Shown here in pieces: positions 16,583 to 25,339 of a stretch of 64,000 nucleotides of DNA; position 1 is the first letter of the stretch; each line of letters begins with the position of its first letter. Below the pieces are notes generated by a model. That model was given only the letters and a program-made list of their open reading frames with translations. It was not told the DNA's origin and searched no databases. Made by a program: the position numbers and the translations under genes. Source of the DNA: Paenibacillus sp. V4I7 (GTDB lineage Bacteria > Bacillota > Bacilli > Paenibacillales > NBRC-103111); contig NZ_JAUSZD010000002.1 of NCBI RefSeq assembly GCF_030817275.1, positions 6,696,001 to 6,760,000 on the forward strand, read 5' to 3'.

Positions 16583-18967
16583 TCACCTTATCAAAGCAGC
16601 CGTCGGCTGCGGATTTATTTGCTTCTGTTTCGTAACCTGGAGCTCCACATTCATTCTCGCGATCAATTCAGCACGGAACAGGAGATTGAACAATCCCTCT
16701 CGCAGCTGTGTAATACCTATGCGCTCGATCCAATGCGCTGTCGTTTCACCGTAATTCGCCTCTTCACGATACCACTGGAAGAAAGCCGCTGACAGCTCTA
16801 GCACCGCGTCTTCCGAAGGTTCCATACACAGCAGCTCTCCTTGACGGAGCTTTGCCCCCCCGCTGCCGCCCACGTAGATTTCCCAGCCGCCCGGCACGCC
16901 GACGACGCCAAGATCCTTGACAAGCGTCCCCGCGCGGTGCAGAGGGCTTGCAGAGACAGCTGCGCTCACGACAGCCGGCATTTGCAGGCGCTCCAATCTG
17001 TATTCGAGGCTGGCGCCTAGCCCGATGGAATCCCGCAGAGCGCTGGGATCGTATCCGATTCCAGTGCATGTTGCAACGGAAGCGATGGTTTTGCCATAGG
17101 CCGGAGTCGCTGCATCTGGCTGTCCGAGCTCCGCACCGACGGAGCGTACATGCTCTGCATCAATGCCCAGCAGATCCAGATGCGCACCGCCGGTCAGCTT
17201 CACCAGCGGGATGTTAAACTTGTCGACCACATCCGCGATTTGCCTTAGCTGCTCGGCGCTCGTGACGCCGCCGTACATACGGGGCCGTGCGGCGTACGTG
17301 CCGCCTTTGAGCAGGCTCGCCGCCAGAGCTGCCTCAGCCGCCGCTCCAGCTCCCGCATCGCCGGTCACAGCGCCTAGCGCTTGGCCGACGTAGTACTGCA
17401 AGGCCGGACGACAAGCTGCGCAGCCGTCCGCCTTGCTCCAACCCAGCGCGCTCATCGCTTCGTGCGCCGTGGCAAACCCTGCGCTGCGCACAGCCGCGCG
17501 CAGCTCGTCATGGCTGTGCGTTGTGCAGCCGCAAACCGTCTCCTTCGGCGCTGCCGGCGCATCCTTGCTCTGCAGTGCTAGCTGCAGCATCGCGGACACG
17601 AGCGGCTTACATCCGCCGCAAGTGCTCGATGCACGCGTACAGGCACGAACGTCTTCGACGCTTTCGCAGCCATTCTCGCGAACCGCATCCATGATCGCGC
17701 CCTTCGTTACACCATTACAGGAGCATACGGTCGCGTTGGGAGATAGCGATGCCGCATACGCTTCATCCGCACCGCTTCCTCCTGCCACTTCCTGCTCCAG
17801 TACGGACACGTCTGCTTGCTGCTTGATGTAACCTAGCAGCTTGTTGCCCTCACTGCTGTCTCCGAACAATACCGCTCCGACAATTTTGTTGTCGCGAATC
17901 GCAATTTTTTTATACGTATTATTGACGCCATCAATCACTTTGAGCGAGGTCGTAATCTCGGCATCGCGGATCTCCCCGGCCGAAAACACTTCTACCCCGG
18001 ATACCTTCAGCTGCGAATACAAAATGGAGCCTGAATAGCCTTCCGTATCAACACCGCAAATTCTCTTCGCCAGCACTTTGCCCTGATCATATAATGGTGC
18101 TACGAGACCGTATACCATTCCACGGTGCTCCGCACACTCCCCAACAGCATAAACGTTAGGCACATTCGTCTCCATGAAATCATTAACGACAATCGCCCGA
18201 TTCGTCTCAATGCCGCTGTCTGCTGCAAGCTTGATGTTAGGACGCACACCTACCGCAATAACGATAAGATCGGCCTCTACTTTGCTTCCATCCTTGAACT
18301 GCAGACCTTCCACCCGTTTTTTACCGATGATTTTTTCTGTCTGCTTTTCAAGCAGAAAACGCATACCCTGCTTTTCCAGCTCCTTACGCAGCATACTCGC
18401 TGACGTCGGGGTTAGTTGGCGCTCCATTAAATAATTGAAAATATGCACCACATGGACTTCCATGCCCAGATTGAGCAGACCACGCGCTGCTTCCAATCCA
18501 AGAAGACCGCCTCCGATAACGACGGCTTTTTTATATGATTTGGAAGCTTCCAGCATTTTGTTGCAATCGCTAATATCCCGGAAAGCTGTCACACCCGGCT
18601 TATCCGCCCCGGGCAGCGGAAGCATGAACGGCAATGAACCAGTGGCCAGGATGAGTTGATCGTACTCGACAGTACGCCCCTTTTCACTGATTACCTGCTG
18701 CTTTGCCGTATCGATGCTGACGACCGGATCACCTGCATACAGCGTTATGCCGTTATCTTTATACCACTGCCAATCATTGATGGTAATATCATTTACCGTT
18801 GTGTCGCCCTGAAGCACCTTGGACAGCATGATGCGGTTATAGTTCGGGTGCGGCTCGCCGCCGAAAATCGTAATCTCAAAACGATCGGGAGCAAGCCCCA
18901 GAATTTCTTCCACGCAGCGTACTCCGGCCATACCGTTACCTATTAAGACTAGTTTTTGTTTCCCCAT
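16583..18967 (-). CDS. nasB: Assimilatory nitrate reductase electron transfer subunit (NirB paralogue)
   Basis: The 794-residue protein has an N-terminal FAD/NAD(P)H oxidoreductase (VLIGNGMAGVRCVEEIL, GGGLLGLEAARGLLNL). Two BFD-like [2Fe-2S] segments follow (CSCNGVTKGAI...STCGGCKP and CGCTTHSHDE...DGCAACRP), then a sulfite/nitrite-reductase-like half domain. It is colinear with NasD at 20573-23005 to the end. However, of the four cysteines that bind the siroheme/[4Fe-4S] centre in NasD (635, 641, 675, 679) only the first is kept (C634). The others are D640, S674 and R678. It therefore cannot be a second nitrite reductase. It fits NasB, which passes electrons from NAD(P)H to NasC. GGAGG lies ten bases before the ATG. 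Confidence 0.88.
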   Translation of the reverse strand: MGKQKLVLIGNGMAGVRCVEEILGLAPDRFEITIFGGEPHPNYNRIMLSKVLQGDTTVNDITINDWQWYKDNGITLYAGDPVVSIDTAKQQVISEKGRTVEYDQLILATGSLPFMLPLPGADKPGVTAFRDISDCNKMLEASKSYKKAVVIGGGLLGLEAARGLLNLGMEVHVVHIFNYLMERQLTPTSASMLRKELEKQGMRFLLEKQTEKIIGKKRVEGLQFKDGSKVEADLIVIAVGVRPNIKLAADSGIETNRAIVVNDFMETNVPNVYAVGECAEHRGMVYGLVAPLYDQGKVLAKRICGVDTEGYSGSILYSQLKVSGVEVFSAGEIRDAEITTSLKVIDGVNNTYKKIAIRDNKIVGAVLFGDSSEGNKLLGYIKQQADVSVLEQEVAGGSGADEAYAASLSPNATVCSCNGVTKGAIMDAVRENGCESVEDVRACTRASSTCGGCKPLVSAMLQLALQSKDAPAAPKETVCGCTTHSHDELRAAVRSAGFATAHEAMSALGWSKADGCAACRPALQYYVGQALGAVTGDAGAGAAAEAALAASLLKGGTYAARPRMYGGVTSAEQLRQIADVVDKFNIPLVKLTGGAHLDLLGIDAEHVRSVGAELGQPDAATPAYGKTIASVATCTGIGYDPSALRDSIGLGASLEYRLERLQMPAVVSAAVSASPLHRAGTLVKDLGVVGVPGGWEIYVGGSGGAKLRQGELLCMEPSEDAVLELSAAFFQWYREEANYGETTAHWIERIGITQLREGLFNLLFRAELIARMNVELQVTKQKQINPQPTAALIR

Positions 18968-19026
18968 ATATGCTTGACCTCCACGTTCCCATGCTGAAGT
19001 TCCATCCCACCAAAAGTTTTTCCCTA

Positions 19027-20205
19027 CTAAACTGCTGTCGCGCCCTGTTTGTTGATCACCATACGTTTAGTCGCATGATTCATATATAGACAAACGCATG
19101 CAAAGAGCATAAGCATGACGAACCCAAGTGTGTATGCGCCTGACAAATCTTTAATAATGCCGAGTACGATCGGCGGAAAAAAACCGCCCACACCACCTGC
19201 GGCGCCAACGATGCCCGTTACCGCTCCAGTATTGCCCGAGGAAACTTCCGGAACCATTTTAAACACAGCCCCATTCCCTACTCCAAGTAAGGCGGCCGCA
19301 GTCAGACAGCTCACACTGAACCCGGTAAATTGATGCAAGGATGCCGCCATCGCGAGCGAAGTGACGATGATTCCTGCAAACACAGCCGCCAGAACTATGC
19401 GTGAACCGAATCGGTCCGCCAAATATCCGCCTAAAGGGCGAATGAGCGTGGATATAACGACAAACCCAGCTGTTTTCACGCCCGCTTCCGTTGCCGACAA
19501 TTGAAATAAATCTTTGAGAAATGTTGGCAAGTAAACGCTGAAAGCAACGAAACCGCCGAATGTCAGAAAATAAAAGACCGATAAATACCAAGTCGACGGT
19601 TCCTTAAGTACGACCATTGATTGTTTGAACGTCTTCACCTTGGCAGGTGCAGGTAATTCCTTTGTTCCGATCCAAAAAATAATAGTCACGATCACAATCA
19701 TGATCGCCAAGCTCCAAAATACCCACGGCAAACCATAACGATTAAACACAAAAGGCAACGTGTAGCTTGCCGCCGCACCACCCAAGTTGCCCAGTCCCGC
19801 TAATCCTAATACGAGACCTTGTCTCTCCGGCGGGAACCATCTCGATACATACGTCAGAGAAACGGCAAAAGTCGTCCCAGCCATCCCGATAAACAGCGCG
19901 CACAGCAGCAGCAGCCAGTAAGATTTGACCCATCCAGCAAGCAGCAGAGGAATCACAAGAAACAGCATGACTGCCGCAAATATTCGCTTACCGCCGAAGC
20001 GATCCGTATAAATCCCCATCGGGATTCGCAGGATCGATCCGAGTAGAACCGGCGTGGCGATCAGCACGCTTTTTTGAATGGTACTGAGATGAAATAGTTC
20101 CTGAATTTGTCCGGCAATCGGAGCGAATACACTCCAGATGATGAACGAAGCCATCATAGCCATTGTCGATAACCCTAGTGCAAGGGCGGATCCATTTTGT
20201 CGCAT
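19027..20205 (-). CDS. Nitrate/nitrite transporter, MFS (NarK/NasA type)
   Basis: The 392-residue protein has 12 predicted membrane helices. Nitrate-porter signatures are visible: RIPMGIYTDRFGGKRIF in the first half, GLAGLGNLGGAAASYTLPF in helix 5 and GVGGFFPPIVLG in the second half. It should import nitrate for the reductases encoded in the same operon. It lies between nasE and nasB, with gaps of 20 and 59 bases, so co-transcription is likely. The best match is the NNP subgroup. The symbol is left empty because nasA and narK names are both used. Confidence 0.92.
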   Translation of the reverse strand: MRQNGSALALGLSTMAMMASFIIWSVFAPIAGQIQELFHLSTIQKSVLIATPVLLGSILRIPMGIYTDRFGGKRIFAAVMLFLVIPLLLAGWVKSYWLLLLCALFIGMAGTTFAVSLTYVSRWFPPERQGLVLGLAGLGNLGGAAASYTLPFVFNRYGLPWVFWSLAIMIVIVTIIFWIGTKELPAPAKVKTFKQSMVVLKEPSTWYLSVFYFLTFGGFVAFSVYLPTFLKDLFQLSATEAGVKTAGFVVISTLIRPLGGYLADRFGSRIVLAAVFAGIIVTSLAMAASLHQFTGFSVSCLTAAALLGVGNGAVFKMVPEVSSGNTGAVTGIVGAAGGVGGFFPPIVLGIIKDLSGAYTLGFVMLMLFACVCLYMNHATKRMVINKQGATAV

Positions 20206-20225
20206 CGCTCGTACTCTCCCTCAGG

Positions 20226-20558
20226 CTAGGATGCCCTGATACTTTCCTCTTCGATGTGCAGATACATATCTCCGCTCTCATCCACTTCCACCTGGAAAGC
20301 TGTTACACAGCCTTCGTCCGGCGCTTGAACGACTCCATCGTGCAAATTAATCTTCCAGTCGTGCAGCGGGCAAAATACATGATGATCACACACGATACCT
20401 TCGGAAAGCTTACCCGCTTTATGCGGGCAGCGATTCTCAATGGCTCTGACCGTACCGCCTGAAAACTTGAACACGGCGATTTCCAATGCTCCGATTCGGA
20501 CAACCCTCGATCTTTTTTCCGCAATTTCCGAAATGTTCCCAACGTGAATACGTTTCAT
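20226..20558 (-). CDS. nasE: Nitrite reductase small subunit (Rieske type)
   Basis: A protein of about 110 residues with one Rieske [2Fe-2S] fold. The ligands are C44 and H46 in NRCPHKAG and C63 and H66 in FCPLHDW. It partners NasD in NAD(P)H-dependent nitrite reduction to ammonium. Two in-frame ATGs are present. The first directly abuts the GAGGGG site, while the second at 20558 is nine bases away and is chosen. NasD ends only 14 bases upstream. Confidence 0.92.
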   Translation of the reverse strand: MKRIHVGNISEIAEKRSRVVRIGALEIAVFKFSGGTVRAIENRCPHKAGKLSEGIVCDHHVFCPLHDWKINLHDGVVQAPDEGCVTAFQVEVDESGDMYLHIEEESIRAS

Positions 20559-20572
20559 ATGTTTCATCCCCT

Positions 20573-23005
20573 CTATTTCAAAATAGACTCTGCCGACTGC
20601 TCTTCCATCGGAACGAACGTCTTGCGCAGCTCTTGCTGTTCAATGATTTCTTTCCAAGGATCCTTCATCAGATCCAACGCCTTCTCAATCCGCTCAATTA
20701 GAGCGGTGCGGTCTTCTTTACTCTCCAACGCCACTTTGATCGTATCTAAACCGACACGTTCTACCCACTCGGCAGTTCGTTCGTTGTACTTCCCTGTTTC
20801 GCGATAATACTGCAAGTAAGCGCCGGACCATTCCAGTACTTCTTCTTCGGTTTTCACTTTGCACAGTAAATCGGTTCCGCGAAGCTTTGTTCCTCCGTTA
20901 CCACCGACATGCAGCTCCCAGCCTCCGTCAATCGCCACAACGCCAAAATCCTTGATCGTGGCTTCCGCGCAGTTCCGTGGACAGCCCGATACGGCCATTT
21001 TAACTTTTGCCGGCGTGCCCAGACGCTCAAACTTCTTCTCTAGCTGAATACCCATGCCGATAGCATCTTGCGTACCGAAGCGGCAGAACGTTGAACCTAC
21101 ACACGTTTTCACTGTACGCAGTGTCTTACCATATGCGTAGCCTGAAGGCATATCGAGATCAGCCCACATGCCTGGCAAGTCTTCCTTCTTCACACCGAGC
21201 AAGTCAATACGCTGACCACCTGTTACTTTCACGAGCGGCACTTCGTATTTCTCTGCGATTTCCGCGATTTTTTTCAGATCCTTCGGTGTCGTGACACCCC
21301 CATACATTCTCGGAACAACCGAGTACGTGCCATCCTTCTGGATATTCGCGTGATTGCGTTCGTTCACAAAGCGGGACTCTCTTTCGTCCTCATGCTCTTC
21401 CGGCCATACCATGGCCAGATAATAGTTGAGCGCCGGGCGACATTTGGAGCAGCCTTCTGTATTCGACCATTCCAGTACATTCATGACTTCCTTCGATGTC
21501 GTCAATCTCATACCGCGGATCGCTTCCACCACTTCATCACGTCCAAGTGTCGTACAGCCGCAAATGCCTTCTTTTACGGTTTTCACACCGTCTGCGCCGA
21601 GTACGTAAGTGAGCACATCAGCTACAAGAGGCTTACAGCCGCCGCAGGAAGCGGAAGCTTTGGTACAAGCTTTTATCTCATTGATGCTGGAACAGCCTTT
21701 CTCTTGAACAGCCTGAACGATCGCGCCTTTGGATACACCGTTACAGCCGCAAACAATTTCGTCATCGCTCATCGACGCAACCAAATCAAGGCCGGATTTC
21801 GCTTTACCTCCACCCTCACCGAGCAGAACCGTCTTTTCTTTACCAGTTACATCTTCTCCGTTACGAATCATCGCAAACAGGCGAGAGCCGTCACTGATGT
21901 CACCGAACAAAACAGCACCGATGACTTTGCCGTCTCTAATAACGACCTTCTTATAAATACCTTCGAAATCGTCCTGCACGCGTACGGCACGGGTATCAGG
22001 TTTATCTGCATATTCACCTGCCGAGAACACGTCCACGCCCGATACTTTCAGCTTGGTCGATACGACGGAGCCTTGATAACCAGCGGTCTCTATGCCTGCG
22101 AGCCGTTTGGCAAGCACCCCGCCTTGCTCGTAGAGCGGAGCGACTAAGCCATACGCTACACCGCGATGCTCGGCACATTCGCCGACGGAATAGATGTTAG
22201 GCACGTTCGTTTCGAGAAGGTCATTGACAACAATACCTCGATTGATCTCAATTCCGCTGCTTTTGGCAAGCGCAATGTTAGGGCGAATCCCTACGGCCAT
22301 GACCACGAGGTCCGTTTCAATTTCCGATCCGTCCGTAAAACGAAGTCCCGTAACACGTTTTTTTCCGAGAATCGATTCGCTGTTTTTCTTTAACAAGAAC
22401 TTCATGCCTTGGCGTTCCAATTCTTGCTGCAGCAATAGAGAAGCTGTTCTATCGAGCTGTAGATTCATCAAGTATTCGTTAATGTGTACAACCGATACTT
22501 CCATATTCAGATTTAGCAGGCCACGCGCTGCCTCCAGACCGAGAAGCCCTCCGCCAATCACGACCGCTTTCTTGTATTTCTTAGCGGCTTCAATCATCGT
22601 TTCGCAATCTTTGATATCTCGGAAGGCGATGACGCCTTCTTTGTCCGCGCCAGGCAGCGGAAGCATGAACGGCAGCGATCCTGTTGCGATGATCAGTTCA
22701 TCGTAAGGGACGCTAACACCTCCGTCAGTTCTAACGAGCTTGCGTTCCGTATCAATTTTGTTGACTGTATGTCCCGTGTACAATGTGATGTGATTTTCTT
22801 CGTACCAGGACCAGTCGTTGATAACAATGTCCTTCATATCGGCATCGCCTGCCAAAACCGATGAAAGCAGGATGCGATTGTAGTTCGGGTGCGGTTCGCT
22901 TCCGAAGATTGTAATTTCGTAGCGGTTCGGCGCAAGCTTTAGCATTTGCTCGATACAACTGACTCCAGCCATTCCGTTTCCTACCATAACAATTTTTTTC
23001 TTCAT
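20573..23005 (-). CDS. nasD: Assimilatory nitrite reductase [NAD(P)H] large subunit
   Basis: The 810-residue NirB-type enzyme reduces nitrite to ammonium in six electron steps. Domain order is FAD (MVGNGMAGVSCIEQMLKL), NAD(P)H (VIGGGLLGLEAARGLLNLNM), two BFD-like [2Fe-2S] motifs (CGCNGVSKGAI...ASCGGCKP, CGCTTLGRDE...EGCSKCRP), then the siroheme/[4Fe-4S] half. The centre is bound by C635, C641, C675 and C679 (CVGSTFC and SGCPRNC), all present. It is the first gene of a leftward operon. GGAGCG precedes the ATG. A 17-base GlnR/TnrA-type box lies about 320 bases upstream. Confidence 0.95.
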   Translation of the reverse strand: MKKKIVMVGNGMAGVSCIEQMLKLAPNRYEITIFGSEPHPNYNRILLSSVLAGDADMKDIVINDWSWYEENHITLYTGHTVNKIDTERKLVRTDGGVSVPYDELIIATGSLPFMLPLPGADKEGVIAFRDIKDCETMIEAAKKYKKAVVIGGGLLGLEAARGLLNLNMEVSVVHINEYLMNLQLDRTASLLLQQELERQGMKFLLKKNSESILGKKRVTGLRFTDGSEIETDLVVMAVGIRPNIALAKSSGIEINRGIVVNDLLETNVPNIYSVGECAEHRGVAYGLVAPLYEQGGVLAKRLAGIETAGYQGSVVSTKLKVSGVDVFSAGEYADKPDTRAVRVQDDFEGIYKKVVIRDGKVIGAVLFGDISDGSRLFAMIRNGEDVTGKEKTVLLGEGGGKAKSGLDLVASMSDDEIVCGCNGVSKGAIVQAVQEKGCSSINEIKACTKASASCGGCKPLVADVLTYVLGADGVKTVKEGICGCTTLGRDEVVEAIRGMRLTTSKEVMNVLEWSNTEGCSKCRPALNYYLAMVWPEEHEDERESRFVNERNHANIQKDGTYSVVPRMYGGVTTPKDLKKIAEIAEKYEVPLVKVTGGQRIDLLGVKKEDLPGMWADLDMPSGYAYGKTLRTVKTCVGSTFCRFGTQDAIGMGIQLEKKFERLGTPAKVKMAVSGCPRNCAEATIKDFGVVAIDGGWELHVGGNGGTKLRGTDLLCKVKTEEEVLEWSGAYLQYYRETGKYNERTAEWVERVGLDTIKVALESKEDRTALIERIEKALDLMKDPWKEIIEQQELRKTFVPMEEQSAESILK

Positions 23006-23096
23006 TTTGATTCACGCTCCTGTATCGGTTATATTCTTACATTGAATGTTAGTTAATTAATAAATTCTTTAATATCCGTTACACTGTAAATTTTTA

Positions 23097-23113
23097 CGTC
23101 AAATTATCTAACA
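23097..23113. promoter_or_regulatory. Near-match to a GlnR/TnrA box
   Basis: CGTCA-N7-TAACA matches the TGTNA-N7-TNACA consensus at nine of ten fixed positions. It lies about 100 bases upstream of nasD in the AT-rich leader. It may be a second, weaker site or chance in AT-rich DNA. Confidence 0.35.
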
Positions 23114-23291
23114 TACGAATAATTACTACTAATGTAACTCAGAAATTCGTATTTTTCAACAAAAATTTGCAGTTTCACTTAGTAAAACCAACAAACGTTT
23201 CTTTATTTCACGAACAATTTAACGTAAATTACAATTAATTGTTCGGTTTTACAAATTAATAACAGTTATATTGTGGAAAATACGAACAATT

Positions 23292-23297
23292 AGTTTA
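23292..23297 (-). promoter_or_regulatory. Candidate -10 box of the nas promoter
   Basis: TAAACT on the minus strand would start transcription near 23285. That puts the centre of the GlnR/TnrA box (23333) at about -48, the position usual for TnrA-activated genes. No -35 box is obvious, as expected for an activated promoter. The leader would be about 280 bases. Confidence 0.35.
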
Positions 23298-23324
23298 TTA
23301 CTTCGATAATTGAAAACGCTTTAA

Positions 23325-23341
23325 TGTTATATTAAATAACA
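23325..23341. promoter_or_regulatory. Perfect GlnR/TnrA-type nitrogen control box
   Basis: TGTTA-TATTAAA-TAACA matches TGTNA-N7-TNACA at every fixed position and is a perfect inverted repeat in its arms. It is upstream of the nitrate assimilation operon, a classic target of nitrogen control in Bacillales. The GlnR or TnrA gene is not in this window. Confidence 0.75.
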
Positions 23342-23444
23342 TAGAAATTAGTTGTACTAGTCATTCACCTTTTTCAAATTGCTATCTATACATCCAAAGT
23401 ACCCCAACATATTATCCTCATGATTTTGTTAACTACATGAGAAG

Positions 23445-23583
23445 GACGAGTAGGAACCCTCAGCTGCCTTTTCCGCACGATAGGCTGGGGTTTAGATCTG
23501 AGAAGGCCGAATCGGGCTTCTCAGTGAGGTTTTGCTGGGGCTAGCGGTGCGAGAGTGCATAGTAAGTGGGAATCCTCAACGTC
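23445..23583. repeat. Long imperfect inverted repeat, possible structured RNA or repeat element
   Basis: Outer arms GACG...AGGA...CC pair with GG...TCCT...CGTC at 23580-23583 through symmetric internal loops. An inner CGCAC pairs with GTGCG. The centre is an 11-base stem with one mismatch (23498-23508 with 23514-23524, CTGAGAAGGCC and GGGCTTCTCAG). There is no open frame. The 17-base motif AAAACTTATACTTTCTT follows at 23590. The same motif follows another long inverted repeat at 33765, so this may be a dispersed repeat family. A small RNA is the alternative. Confidence 0.55.
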
Positions 23584-23589
23584 TATTCC

Positions 23590-23606
23590 AAAACTTATAC
23601 TTTCTT
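23590..23606 (+). repeat. 17-base repeat motif, copy 1
   Basis: AAAACTTATACTTTCTT occurs here and again, identically, at 33765-33781. Both copies lie between a long inverted repeat and the terminator of a leftward gene. Confidence 0.7.
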
Positions 23607-23620
23607 TCTATTGTGGTAAC

Positions 23621-23660
23621 AAAAAAAGCCTCACAACCCGCAGTTCCGCGGCTGTAAGGC
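23621..23660 (-). terminator. Terminator of the HD-GYP gene
   Basis: On the minus strand GCCTTACAGCCGCGG pairs with CTGCGGGTTGTGAGGC, followed by seven T. It lies just beyond the broken HD-GYP gene. Confidence 0.88.
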
Positions 23661-23683
23661 CTTTCCTTCATACGTTTTAAACC

Positions 23684-25170
23684 TTATAGAACTTCAATGA
23701 ACCTTTGAGCGAACCAGGGATCCCACTGGGTCCCACTGGGTCCCCTTTCCTTCAGCGAGAATGGCCAGTGCCTTCTCGACCGGCATCCCTTTCCGATAGG
23801 GACGATCGGAGGTCATGGCATCGAAGGCATCGGCAACCGCAATGATGCGGCCGAACTCCGGAATATCCAGGCCCTTCAGGCCATCCGGATACCCGCAGCC
23901 ATCAAAGCGCTCATGATGCGAGCGCACGCCTGGAAGCAGGGGCGCCATAGCCTCAGCCGGCTCGATTTGCTTCAAAATCGATTCGCCGAGCACAGGGTGC
24001 AGCTTGATCTGCTCGAACTCCTCGTCGGTGAGCCGACTTTCCTTCAGCAGCACATCGTCGCGCACACCGATTTTGCCGATATCATGCAATAGAGCGGTCT
24101 TGTTCAATAGATCGAGCTCCTGTTCGTTCAAATCTACAGCTCGTCCAATCAACAAGGAATACTTGGCGACACGCGTCGAATGACCTGCTGTATAAGCATC
24201 CCGAGCATCGAGTGCAGCCGCTAATGTGGAATAGTAGCTCTGCAGCAGTTGGTTGTTCATCTTTTCACGCGTTTCAAGCCCCTTTACCATGTGGTTGAAA
24301 CCAGACTAGCCGCGAAAATTCATCCGAAAATAAATCTGAGGCTCTTACCTGCAGATCGCCGGATTGAACTTCTTTCATTGCCCTATATAAATCTCCAATT
24401 GGCTGTTGGATGTCTCTTGCCAGCATGCGTGCCCCTAAGGAGGAAAAGCCGACTCCAAGCAGTAGAATGATACCCGCCCATTTCCAATAATCGACCGTCA
24501 TATCCGAGGACTGCGAAATCAAACGAATTTGAGTTGCTAAACTAAACAGAAAGAGCGGCATAGTTCCAATGAGGAAAGCACTTAGCTGAAACTTTCGTTG
24601 AATCGAAACGATGACTCTTCCATCCAAGGAAACATCTTCACCGTAGATGCGCTGTCCCAATTTCCGAATATGTATGAGCACCGGCCTGATGGCCTGAGCT
24701 GTTGTGAAGAACTCTAGTAAAGCATGCATGCTCGCCACAAGCACTGCACCAATACCGGCAAGCCCTATGTAAAAAACCGGAAGAGATAACCAACCTCTCG
24801 CAATCCCGATGCTAGCCATCGTCATAGCAGGGATCGATAAGCCAAGAAAGTGCGGCCCCATGATCCGCATCACCGAAAGCGCCGGAAATCGGTGCGTTTG
24901 TAAATAGGCTTCTCGGATGGTTGCCAGATCCGGAGTCTCCTGCTCCAGCATCTCGCGAATAGGCTTCATATGCCTACGAAACACCGCGATTTCAGCAAGC
25001 ATCATCACGCATAGCGAGGTGACCATAATGAAGAATACTCGCACCATTTCCGCATTCGAAATCGTTAGAGTTGTAGAAATGATGACTCCGCCAACCACAA
25101 CAACAGCGATCCCAGACCCCATTATATAATTTAACAATAAATTCCATAGAAACTTTCTGTATATCTGCAC
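23684..25170 (-). pseudogene. Membrane HAMP-HD-GYP phosphodiesterase, broken by two frameshifts
   Basis: Two adjoining frames (25170-24274 and 24290-23694) are one gene. The first encodes two groups of membrane helices and a HAMP linker ending EVQSGDLQVRASDLFSDEFS. The second, shifted by one phase near 24306, continues SGFNHMVKGLETR and then the HD-GYP domain (LHDIGKIG, HHERFDGCGYPDGL, DAFDAMTSDRPYR). Near the 3' end a 10-base unit is duplicated (23721-23744). Removing one copy restores the natural ending DPWFAQRFIEVL and a TAA at 23684-23686. The intact protein would hydrolyse c-di-GMP. The first frame opens with GTG behind GAGG. The domain motifs are intact, so decay looks recent. Confidence 0.85.
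23721..23744 (+). repeat. 10-base tandem duplication inside the HD-GYP gene
   Basis: TCCCACTGGG occurs twice in a row followed by TCCC. The extra copy adds ten bases and shifts the reading frame near the C-terminus. Confidence 0.9.
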
Positions 25171-25282
25171 GATGTAGGGTCCTCATTTCTTTGAAGCTAT
25201 CTACCATTTCACTTAATTCTTGTGTTTTTCTCATTGTATAGCAATTCAACCATTTTCGCTTTAAATCTAAAACGCTTTTAAT

Positions 25283-25312
25283 AAAAAAATCCCCAGCCTG
25301 GAAGCTGAGGAC
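25283..25312 (-). terminator. Terminator of yuaF-floT
   Basis: On the minus strand CCTCAGC pairs with GCTGGGG and is followed by seven T. It sits about 30 bases after floT. Confidence 0.75.
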
Positions 25313-25339
25313 ATTGCTCAATAATACTGCGCATTCACG

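Noticed and set aside
16583..18967. A second nitrite reductase large subunit
   Set aside because: Three of the four cluster cysteines are replaced, and the gene lies next to nasC. It fits the electron transfer subunit NasB.
23445..23583. T-box or other known riboswitch
   Set aside because: No T-box sequence, no known aptamer core and no downstream gene in a suitable place. It is left as an unassigned structured element.
23721..23744. Phase-variable switch in the HD-GYP gene
   Set aside because: The 10-base duplication could reverse, but a second frameshift near 24306 would still break the gene. A working switch is therefore unlikely.
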